Source: Minisyncoccota bacterium
Lineage (GTDB): Bacteria > Patescibacteriota > Minisyncoccia > UBA6257 > GWB1-50-10
Direction of reading: 5' to 3'
Length of the DNA: 11,196 nt
NCBI GenBank assembly: GCA_020062265.1
Contig: JAGUWR010000021.1
Coordinates: forward strand, 1 to 11,196
Translations under genes and position numbers: made by a program
Notes under the pieces: model-generated
Database searches by the model: none
What the model saw: the letters and a program-made list of their open reading frames with translations, nothing else
What the model was told of the DNA's origin: nothing
In this document: in pieces, positions 1 through 5,551 of the stretch
Numbering within the stretch: the stretch's first letter is position 1
Layout: the number at the start of each line of letters is the position of its first letter

Positions 1-2
1 AT

Positions 3-269
3 CGGCATGAAGGCGAAACTTGGTGCGTCTCAAAACATCTGCTTGCGACCGCCATGCGTTTGATTGAAGTAGGGACAAAACTGCGCGCCGACAAAAAAAT
101 AAAAGAAGCAGAGGAAATATTCTTGAGAGCATACAAAATGTACTCTATTTTTTGGGCGCTTCGGCTGAAGCTAATTCGACTCCCGGAAGTTAAGAAAATG
201 GCCGCGGAGGAAAAGCCATGGTCGCTTGAAAATATTATGAATAAACTAGTTGATTGCTGCGATGAATAA
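3..269 (+). CDS. C-terminal end of an unidentified gene, possibly a glycosyltransferase
   Basis: This frame is open from the left edge of the window and ends at TAA 267-269, so only the last 88 residues are present. An internal ATG at 54 exists, but the frame continues upstream of it, so it is probably not the start. The visible part begins RHEGETW and continues as charged amphipathic helices (around EAEEIFLRAYKMY). There is no membrane segment and no catalytic motif. An RxHEG-type segment followed by a helical tail occurs near the C-terminus of some family 2 glycosyltransferases, which is my only reason for suggesting that. The helical part could equally be a TPR-like region. It overlaps the next gene by 8 nt, so the two are probably co-transcribed. 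The existence of the coding region is fairly sure; the product is not. Confidence 0.5.
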   Translation, partial: RHEGETWCVSKHLLATAMRLIEVGTKLRADKKIKEAEEIFLRAYKMYSIFWALRLKLIRLPEVKKMAAEEKPWSLENIMNKLVDCCDE

Positions 270-633
270 ACGAACAACCACTGTCGCCATCATCAGTATT
301 GCCGCAGTTGCCCTTGCGGTGTTTATTGTTTACCCCCGCGGCGGATGGAGTGATGAAAATCTCACCGTCTTCGCTCAGTGTCTTGCCGAGCGCGGTCTGA
401 CGATGTATGGAGCGGAAAGGTGTTCTTGGTGCCAGAAAGAGAAAGCGAATTTCGGAAGCGCCTTCAAATATGTCCCGCACGTTGAATGCTCAAAAGAGCC
501 GCAAAAATGCCTTGCTTTCGGCATTGAAAGCACCCCTACCTGGGTTTTGTCAGACGGCAGGAAATTCGTCGGCTATCAAGGTCTTGAAAATTTGTCGCGG
601 CTAAGCAGTTGCGATTTAGCGTATGAAGATTAA
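262..633 (+). CDS. Membrane-anchored thioredoxin-like protein (VKOR-associated type)
   Basis: A 123-residue protein from ATG 262. An upstream in-frame TTG at 250 is possible, but the ATG overlaps the previous stop as expected for a coupled start. Residues 7-24 form one hydrophobic helix preceded by Lys and Arg, an N-terminal anchor or uncleaved signal that would place the rest outside the cytoplasm. The thioredoxin-like part carries the redox motif CSWC at 54-57 and the cis-proline pair T91-P92. The segment FAQCLAERGLTMYGAERCSWC, the later cysteines C76 and C83 and the ESTPTWVLSDG stretch resemble the small thioredoxin domains that partner or fuse with vitamin K epoxide reductase (VKOR) for disulfide formation. 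No VKOR gene is visible here; it could lie outside the window. Likely role: extracytoplasmic thiol oxidation or isomerisation. It overlaps glycerate kinase by 11 nt. Confidence 0.8.
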   Translation: MNKRTTTVAIISIAAVALAVFIVYPRGGWSDENLTVFAQCLAERGLTMYGAERCSWCQKEKANFGSAFKYVPHVECSKEPQKCLAFGIESTPTWVLSDGRKFVGYQGLENLSRLSSCDLAYED

Positions 634-1963
634 GAATACAGCAGCGTTGGCCGTTACCGACGCCAGAAAATTAGGGATTGAGATAATTGAAGCCGGCTTA
701 ACCGCAATTGATACCAGCGACGTAATCAAAAAAAACATCCGTCTTGAAGACGAATTTTTATTTGTTAAAGAGAGAAAATTCTCATTAAAGAAAATAGACA
801 ATTTTTTTGTCGTCGGTATCGGCAAATGTTCTTCAGAAGCGGCAGCGGCTCTTGAAGATGTTCTTGGCGGACGTTTGGACGGTGGTATAGTTCTTGATGT
901 CCGTCTTTCAAAAAAGCTTAAAAAAATTAAGGGCTGCGAAGGTAGTCACCCTTTAGCTACTCCAAAAAATATTGATTTCACAAAAAAAATAATTGAGTTT
1001 TTGGGAAAGGCGGCTAAAAAAGGTTTGGTTTTGATGATTATTTCCGGCGGCGGTTCGGCTTTGTTATGCCAGCCCGAAAATTTTACCTGCGAACAGGAAT
1101 CGGAGACAATCAAATGTTTGATGGATGGCGGTGCGAATATTAAAGAGATGAACATTGCCCGCAAACATCTCTCGTTAGCCCGCGGCGGTTTTCTTGCTAA
1201 ATACGCTTATCCGGCCAGAGTAGTTTCTTTGATTTTCTCGGATGTGCCCGGTGATAAGATTGAATTCGTTGCTTCTGGGCCGACGGTTAAAGACACCACG
1301 ACTGTTGAGGATGCCAAGGAGATACTAAAAAGGTATCACTGCTACATTAACCCCGTTAGAAATAGCTCGCCCCAAAGGCCCGAGGGGCGCGCAAGCGCGG
1401 GCGAGATTTCTAACAGGATGAATTTTCTTATTGAAACTCCGAAAGAAGATAAATATTTTGAGAAGGTTAAAAACATTATTTTCATTTCAAACAAAATTGC
1501 CCTGAAAACTATGGCCGATTTTGCGCGTAAGGCCGGTTATGCCGTCAAAATTGTCAACGCCGAACTTCAAGGTGAGGCAAAAGAAATCGGTCGCCGAATT
1601 GCCGAAGAAATAAAAAACGAAAAACCCAAAACCGTTTTACTCTACGGCGGCGAAACCACGGTTAAAATTCTAGGTAAAGGGAAAGGCGGCCGCAATCAGG
1701 AACTGGCTTTGTCGGCTTTAAAGTTTATCGGTCCCGGCGTAACGATTATTGCTTTTGCTTCTGACGGGAGGGATAATACAGATGTAGCCGGCGCCATTGC
1801 TGATAAACTGACGCAAGAAAAAGCCGAAAAAATGGGTTTGAATGTTGAAAAATATCTGGCCGAAAACAATTCTTATGAATTTTTCCAAAAAACCGGCGGC
1901 TATATTCTTACTGGCTATACTGGCTCAAACGTTTCCGATTTAATCGTTGCTATCAAAAGCTAA
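623..1963 (+). CDS. Glycerate 2-kinase (GckA/MOFRL family)
   Basis: A 446-residue protein starting at ATG 623 inside the end of the previous gene. The family phosphorylates D-glycerate with ATP to 2-phosphoglycerate in the cytoplasm. Diagnostic segments are in order: FFVVGIGKCS near 61-70, SGGGSALL at 141-148, NIARKHLS at 177-184 followed by RGGFLA, SDVPGD at 206-211, ASGPTV at 217-222, and the MOFRL half with GGET (342-345), GGRNQE (355-360) and DGRDNTD (381-387). The C-terminus GYTGSNVSDL matches the family end. Residues about 243-265 are foreign to the family: they are encoded by a palindromic element at 1351-1417 that sits in frame between the two lobes. All recognised motifs lie outside it, so the enzyme is probably active. 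The product feeds directly into enolase, encoded further downstream. PEP synthase follows after 1 nt. Confidence 0.92.
   Translation: MKIKNTAALAVTDARKLGIEIIEAGLTAIDTSDVIKKNIRLEDEFLFVKERKFSLKKIDNFFVVGIGKCSSEAAAALEDVLGGRLDGGIVLDVRLSKKLKKIKGCEGSHPLATPKNIDFTKKIIEFLGKAAKKGLVLMIISGGGSALLCQPENFTCEQESETIKCLMDGGANIKEMNIARKHLSLARGGFLAKYAYPARVVSLIFSDVPGDKIEFVASGPTVKDTTTVEDAKEILKRYHCYINPVRNSSPQRPEGRASAGEISNRMNFLIETPKEDKYFEKVKNIIFISNKIALKTMADFARKAGYAVKIVNAELQGEAKEIGRRIAEEIKNEKPKTVLLYGGETTVKILGKGKGGRNQELALSALKFIGPGVTIIAFASDGRDNTDVAGAIADKLTQEKAEKMGLNVEKYLAENNSYEFFQKTGGYILTGYTGSNVSDLIVAIKS
1351..1417. repeat. Palindromic element inserted in frame in glycerate kinase
   Basis: The left arm (1352-1372) begins cccgttagaaat and continues agctcgccc. 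The right arm (1399-1417) is gggcgagatttctaacagg. They are reverse complements except for one base pair and two extra bases in the left arm. Between them lie smaller hairpins: cccc (1370-1373) with gggg (1384-1387), and gcgc (1387-1390) closing on gcgc (1395-1398) around a GCAA loop (1391-1394). The element is read through in frame as about 23 residues (PVRNSSPQRPEGRASAGEIS and neighbours) between RYHC and FLIETPK, which would otherwise be contiguous in this family. This resembles Rickettsia palindromic elements in behaviour, though no relation in sequence is claimed. Confidence 0.85.
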
Positions 1964-1964
1964 A

Positions 1965-4418
1965 ATGCCCAAAAGAAAATCTTTCATTTTTTGGTTTAAA
2001 GACATCGGTATTAAAGACGTTGGTCTTGTCGGCGGCAAGAATGCCGCTTTAGGCGAAATGTTTTCCGAGTTAACGCCGCTGGGTATAAAAATTCCGAACG
2101 GATTTGCCGTCACTGCCCGCGCCTACAACTATTTTTTTAAAAAAACCGACCTTGACAAGCAGATAAGGGAAATTCTCACCGGGCTTAATACCCACAACAT
2201 CAAAGATTTGCAGAAGCGCGGCAAGACGGTGAGACAGTTGATTTTGAAGGCGGGATTTCCGAATGATTTAAAAAAACAAATCACGACGGCTTATAAAAAG
2301 CTGGGGGGAATTTATTTTGAAAATCCCGACGTGGCGGTTCGTTCTTCGGCTACGACCGAGGACTTACCCGGCGCTTCTTTTGCCGGTCAGCAGGAGACCT
2401 ATCTCAATGTCGTCGGCGCTGGAAATGTTATTGAAGCGGTAAAAAAATGTATTGCTTCGCTTTTTACCGACCGGGCGATTTCTTACCGAGTTGACAAAGG
2501 ATTTTCTCATTTTGACGTTGCTCTTTCGGTCGGCGTTCAAAAAATGGTTCGTGCGGATTTAGCTTCAAGCGGCGTCGCTTTCACCATTGATACCGAAAGC
2601 GGATTTGATAAAGTCGTCATTATTGACGGTTCTTACGGACTTGGCGAGATGGTTGTCCAAGGCAAAATCGTGCCGGATGAGTTTACTGTTTTCAAACCCA
2701 CATTAGAAAAAGGACATAAAGCGATTATCGCTAAAGATTTAGGCAAGAAAAACATAAAACTCATTTATGGTCAGACAGGAACTCGCAAAGTAAATGTTTC
2801 CGAAAATTCTCAAAATCGCTTTTGTTTGAAAGATAGTGAAATTTTGGAGCTGGCCCGCTGGTGCGTTAAAATTGAAGAACATTTTTCAAAAAAACATCAT
2901 CGTTACCAGCCGATGGATATTGAGTGGGCCAAAGACGGAAAAACTAAAGAGTTATTCATTGTCCAAGCCCGTCCCGAGACCGTTCATTCTCTTGCTGATA
3001 AAACTCTTTATAAAGAATATGTTCTTAAGGGTAAAGGCGGATTACTCACTATTGGCATTGCCATCGGCACCAAAATCGCTAATGGCAAAGTTAGAGTAAT
3101 CAAAAATGTTAAAAATATCGGGGTCTTTAAAAAAGGAGAAGTTTTAGTTACCGAAATCACCGATCCCGACTGGGAACCAATTATGAAAATTGCTTCAGCG
3201 ATTGTCACGGATAAGGGCGGGCGCACTTCTCACGCGGCAATCGTGAGCCGGGAATTAGGGGTTTCCTGTATTGTTGGGACTGGCAATGCGACCAAGATTC
3301 TTAAAGACGGTCAAGCGGTTACAATTGATTGTTCATCCGGCGAAACAGGCAAAGTTTATGCCGGGAGAGTTCCTTATGACGTGGCTGAACATCGTCTTGA
3401 TGAGATTCCCAAAACCAAAACTAAAATTATGGTGAACGTCGGTTCCCCCGACGAAGCTTTCAAATATCACAATTTGCCGGTAAAAGGCGTTGGACTCGGC
3501 AGAGTTGAGTTTATCATTGCCGCCCACATTAGAATTCATCCCAATGCCCTGATTGATTATAAGAAATTAAAAGATAAAAACCTCATCAATCAGATTAAGA
3601 AACTCACGCTGGGCTATGTTAATAAAACTCAATTTTATATTGACGAACTCGCCGAGGGGATTGGAAAAATCGGGGCGGCTTTCTGGCCCGAAGAAGTGAT
3701 TATCCGTTTTTCCGATTTTAAAACCAATGAATACCGAAAGCTTATCGGCGGCGAGCTTTATGAACCAAATGAAGAAAATCCTATGCTTGGCTGGCGCGGC
3801 GCCTCGCGCTATTATGACCCGAAGTTCAAGATGGCCTTCGGTTTGGAATGTAAAGCCCTTAAAAAAGTCCGCGATGAGATGGGTTTGAAAAACATAGTGC
3901 CGATGATTCCGTTCTGCCGCACACCGGAAGAAGGCGAAAAAGTTCTGAAAATCATGGCACAATACGGTTTGCGTAGAAATCAGTGTAAATCAACAAATAA
4001 TCAGCATAAATCAGCGTTCAAAGTTTATGTTATGTGCGAAATTCCTTCCAATATTCTTTTAGCTGACGAGTTCCTGAAAATTTTTGACGGGATGTCTATC
4101 GGTTCCAATGATTTGACCCAACTGGCACTTGGTTTGGACCGGGATTCGGGCATTGTCACTCACATTGCCAATGAAAACAATCCGGCCGTGAAGAAAATAA
4201 TAAGCGAAATTATTAAAAAATGCCGCGCTCAAAAAAAATACATCGGCATCTGCGGCCAAGCGCCTTCCGATTATCCCGAATTCGCCGAATTTTTAGTCGA
4301 AGAGGGGATTGAGAGTATTTCCTTAAACCCCGATGCGGTTATAAAAACAATCTTAATGATTAAGAAGACGGAAAAGTTATTTGTCCGATCGCCGAATACG
4401 AATACGAAAGCGCTGTGA
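1965..4418 (+). CDS. ppsA: Phosphoenolpyruvate synthase (pyruvate, water dikinase)
   Basis: An 817-residue protein from ATG 1965, one base after the glycerate kinase stop. An upstream TTG at 1947 would overlap that gene and add nothing conserved. It catalyses pyruvate + ATP + H2O <-> PEP + AMP + phosphate. Domain order is normal: an N-terminal ATP-grasp domain (GLVGGKNAALGEM near 19-31, then VAVRSSATTEDLPGASFAGQQET near 125-147), the phosphohistidine domain with KGGRTSHAAIVSRELG and catalytic His423, and the C-terminal PEP/pyruvate barrel with GRVEF, MIPFCRT, GSNDLTQ and the catalytic loop GICGQAPSDYP (Cys763). Two oddities occur. Residues about 672-685 are an extra stretch encoded by two 21-bp repeats. 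The last dozen residues are encoded by simple aatacg repeats, and the TGA stop lies within a perfect palindrome. No pyruvate kinase is visible in the window, so this enzyme may also run in the pyruvate-forming direction (inference). Confidence 0.96.
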   Translation: MPKRKSFIFWFKDIGIKDVGLVGGKNAALGEMFSELTPLGIKIPNGFAVTARAYNYFFKKTDLDKQIREILTGLNTHNIKDLQKRGKTVRQLILKAGFPNDLKKQITTAYKKLGGIYFENPDVAVRSSATTEDLPGASFAGQQETYLNVVGAGNVIEAVKKCIASLFTDRAISYRVDKGFSHFDVALSVGVQKMVRADLASSGVAFTIDTESGFDKVVIIDGSYGLGEMVVQGKIVPDEFTVFKPTLEKGHKAIIAKDLGKKNIKLIYGQTGTRKVNVSENSQNRFCLKDSEILELARWCVKIEEHFSKKHHRYQPMDIEWAKDGKTKELFIVQARPETVHSLADKTLYKEYVLKGKGGLLTIGIAIGTKIANGKVRVIKNVKNIGVFKKGEVLVTEITDPDWEPIMKIASAIVTDKGGRTSHAAIVSRELGVSCIVGTGNATKILKDGQAVTIDCSSGETGKVYAGRVPYDVAEHRLDEIPKTKTKIMVNVGSPDEAFKYHNLPVKGVGLGRVEFIIAAHIRIHPNALIDYKKLKDKNLINQIKKLTLGYVNKTQFYIDELAEGIGKIGAAFWPEEVIIRFSDFKTNEYRKLIGGELYEPNEENPMLGWRGASRYYDPKFKMAFGLECKALKKVRDEMGLKNIVPMIPFCRTPEEGEKVLKIMAQYGLRRNQCKSTNNQHKSAFKVYVMCEIPSNILLADEFLKIFDGMSIGSNDLTQLALGLDRDSGIVTHIANENNPAVKKIISEIIKKCRAQKKYIGICGQAPSDYPEFAEFLVEEGIESISLNPDAVIKTILMIKKTEKLFVRSPNTNTKAL
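3978..4019. repeat. Two 21-bp direct repeats within ppsA
   Basis: Two adjacent 21-bp units start at 3978 and 3999. Both begin aatcag and share taaatca in the middle; 14 of 21 positions match. They encode NQCKSTN and NQHKSAF. They interrupt a conserved stretch of PEP synthase, between the helix ending QYGL and KVYVMCEIPSN, which is normally joined by only a few residues. The frame is kept. Confidence 0.65.
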
Positions 4419-4431
4419 CGCGTCACAGCGC
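4410..4431. promoter_or_regulatory. Perfect 22-bp palindrome, copy 1 of TGTGACGCGTCACA
   Basis: Perfect dyad centred between 4420 and 4421, reading gcgc-TGTGACGCGTCACA-gcgc with the shared core in capitals. It lies between convergent genes: the ppsA TGA (4416-4418) is inside it and the TrpR-like stop (4436-4438) is 5 bp away. Neither flank has a T-run, so it is not a standard intrinsic terminator. It could be an operator, a nuclease or recombinase site, or the end of a mobile unit. Two more copies lie within 1 kb. Confidence 0.85.
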
Positions 4432-4435
4432 CAGC

Positions 4436-4852
4436 TTAGGGCAGGTAAATTGTCCCGTACTTCGTCCGGACAGGTCTACCATGAGGTTTTCTTTTGGTTT
4501 GGGGTGAATCGCGACTATATACTCTTTTTTTTCTTTCTGTTTTGCTTCTCTCTCGATAACTCCTGTAGCTATTTTTATTTATAGCTTTCTTGATGCTGCT
4601 GATGGTTTGCGACGAGAGCCATAACTCTTCTCCGATCTGCCGATACTTTTTCCCCGCATTGATGCGGCTAATTACCGCGGCACGCATAACGAAATTATGG
4701 CGTTCATAAGGAGTAAACAAAAGCCCAAAAAAATCTCTGGATTTTAAAATTTTACGCCAGCAAGTATTTTCCCATTCCTTGCGCGAAGGGTAGCAGTTAA
4801 CCGGCGGCAGGGCGAACAGAAATTCTTTTTTACCCTTTACCTTTTTCCTCAT
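4436..4852 (-). CDS. TrpR/YerC-YecD-like DNA-binding protein
   Basis: A 138-residue basic protein, start ATG 4852, stop 4438-4436. Residues 48-91 (PYERHNFVMRAAVISRINAG followed by KKYRQIGEELWLSSQTISSIKKAI) form the TrpR-superfamily fold. The helix-turn-helix is about residues 67-90, with YRQIGEEL as the first helix and SSQTISSIKKAI as the recognition helix. The N-terminal part (PSRKEWENTCWRKILKS) is helical. The tail from about 92 is rich in Lys, Arg and Ser and probably contacts DNA or RNA. There is no reason to think it binds tryptophan. Its promoter carries one copy of the TGACGCGTCA palindrome and its 3' end abuts another, so it probably binds that site and represses itself (inference). 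It is flanked on both sides by unrelated metabolic operons on the other strand, consistent with a self-contained inserted module. Confidence 0.85.
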   Translation of the reverse strand: MRKKVKGKKEFLFALPPVNCYPSRKEWENTCWRKILKSRDFFGLLFTPYERHNFVMRAAVISRINAGKKYRQIGEELWLSSQTISSIKKAINKNSYRSYRERSKTERKKRVYSRDSPQTKRKPHGRPVRTKYGTIYLP

Positions 4853-4863
4853 GAAATAAGTGT

Positions 4864-4890
4864 ATCATATTGCTATGACGCGTCACAGCA
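4864..4890 (-). promoter_or_regulatory. TrpR-like gene promoter with overlapping palindromic operator (copy 2)
   Basis: On the minus strand a -10 TATGAT (4869-4864) lies 11 nt before ATG 4852, giving a very short or absent leader. One base upstream is a 20-bp dyad (4871-4890) with a single mismatched pair (4875/4886), containing TGACGCGTCA. It fills the -10/-35 spacer and reaches the expected -35 position, where no good hexamer is seen. A protein bound here would block polymerase. It also lies in the divergent gap before the zinc-ribbon relic, so it could affect both. Confidence 0.6.
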
Positions 4891-4948
4891 CGAGAATTAC
4901 TTCCTCTAACCTTCTTTCCTTTTAATTTTCTCTCTTTTTAGTCCGGTG

Positions 4949-4957
4949 TGGTATAAT
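4949..4957 (+). promoter_or_regulatory. Extended -10 promoter of the zinc-ribbon relic
   Basis: TGgTATAAT is a perfect extended -10 element. Its last base is 8 nt from ATG 4966, so transcription would begin at or just before the start codon (leaderless). No -35 hexamer is apparent. Confidence 0.6.
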
Positions 4958-4965
4958 TTTAGTTA

Positions 4966-5422
4966 ATGAATTCTGAAACCCATTCAATGAATTCAGGACA
5001 AGCCAAACCCTGTCAAAATTGTCCCGATTTTGTACGAGCAAAGCGAATCTACAAATACCAACGAAGTCATCCAATGCCAACATAACCAGCAGTGTAATGA
5101 GCAGTGTACTCAAGTTTTCAAGATTACCCTTCAAGAACTTCAATTCTACAGACGAATGAACCTGCCCTTGTCCTGTCTCTGTCCTAACTGCTGTCACTAT
5201 CAGCGCCTCAAATAAAGAAACACTCTTAAATTGTGGTATAGGCAGTGTATGTGCGCCGGCATCCAATCTTACGGGGCTAAGCCTCATAAGATTGGATATA
5301 AAAATACGGCGGTTCATTTTCACGGCAACCAGTCCTGCTCCAATGAATTTGAAACTTCTTATGTTCCTGACCGCAAAGAGATCGTGTATTGCGAACAATG
5401 TTACAACGCCGAGGTGGTTTAA
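4966..5422 (+). pseudogene. Decayed cysteine-rich zinc-ribbon protein gene
   Basis: The promoter-proximal ATG 4966 opens a 39-codon frame containing CQNC and ends at TAA 5083. The rest of the protein is in the +1 frame, open from 4991. It reads CQHNQQCNEQC, FYRRMNLPLSCLCPNC, HYQRLK, then TAA at 5213-5215, and continues without a break as RNTLKLWYRQCMC to FETSYVPDRKEIVYCEQCYNAEVV and TAA 5420-5422. From memory, CPR proteins of this type have an unbroken Q at the internal stop (LKQRNPLKLWHRQCMC), so a single CAA-to-TAA change would explain it. They also have a much longer N-terminal part, so an internal deletion near 5030-5060 may have joined frames. A 37-bp stem-loop at 5261-5297 has also entered it. 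The paired CxxC sites suggest zinc binding; the function is unknown. Two short live ORFs, or an assembly error at the stop, remain possible. Confidence 0.6.
5261..5297. repeat. 37-bp stem-loop element inside the zinc-ribbon relic
   Basis: Arms atccaatctta (5261-5271) and taagattggat (5287-5297) are perfect 11-bp complements. An inner stem ggggc/gcctc (5273-5277 with 5281-5285) closes a three-base loop. Read in frame it adds IQSYGAKPHKIGY between RQCMC and the YKNT segment, which I remember as close together in intact relatives. It therefore looks like a separate small insertion. Confidence 0.65.
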
Positions 5423-5425
5423 ATA

Positions 5426-5453
5426 ATAGCGCTGTGACGCGTCACAGCGCTAT
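5426..5453. promoter_or_regulatory. Perfect 28-bp palindrome, copy 3 of TGTGACGCGTCACA
   Basis: Perfect dyad centred between 5439 and 5440: atagcgc followed by the shared core TGTGACGCGTCACA and gcgctat. It begins 3 bp after the stop of the zinc-ribbon relic and about 100 bp before the dehydrogenase gene. It is the longest of the three copies. No T-run follows, so a terminator role is unlikely. With copy 1 it brackets about 1.04 kb. Confidence 0.85.
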
Positions 5454-5475
5454 ACCATGGGATAGCAACTATAAT

Positions 5476-5523
5476 AAGTAGTACATAAAGTAGTATAAAA
5501 TAGTATAACCTAATAGTATAACC
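5476..5523. repeat. Imperfect tagta repeats upstream of the dehydrogenase operon
   Basis: TAGTA occurs at 5479, 5491, 5501 and 5514, spaced 12, 10 and 13 bp. The last two are within a 13-bp-period direct repeat atagtataacc. The helical-turn-like spacing in an AT-rich leader could mark a regulator site, or this may simply be a low-complexity repeat. Confidence 0.45.
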
Positions 5524-5536
5524 AAAGACTGAATTA

Positions 5537-5545
5537 TGTTATCAT
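5537..5545 (+). promoter_or_regulatory. Extended -10 promoter of the dehydrogenase-enolase operon
   Basis: TGtTATCAT ends 6 nt before ATG 5552, so the transcript would be leaderless or nearly so. There is no recognisable -35 and no Shine-Dalgarno sequence. It would drive the four-gene string to 10076. Confidence 0.5.
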
Positions 5546-5551
5546 AAAATT

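Noticed and set aside
3567..3962. 131-residue minus-strand open frame inside ppsA
   Set aside because: Shadow of a strongly conserved coding frame on the opposite strand.
4410..4431. Copy 1 of the palindrome as a bidirectional terminator between convergent genes
   Set aside because: Neither side is followed by a T-run, and the same core also occurs at a promoter, so a binding or boundary role fits better.
1351..5297. CRISPR array or inteins/introns as explanations for the inserts
   Set aside because: No regularly spaced repeat-spacer pattern, no splicing or homing motifs, and each insert is read in frame as a short peptide.
4922..5398. 158-residue minus-strand open frame across the zinc-ribbon region
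   Set aside because: It is antisense to a region whose plus strand shows clear CxxC-rich, family-like protein sequence; no start signal or recognisable motif.
4966..5422. Reassignment of TAA to glutamine to explain the internal stop
   Set aside because: TAA ends several other genes in the window at family-appropriate positions (thioredoxin-like, glycerate kinase, enolase, transporter), so the code is standard.
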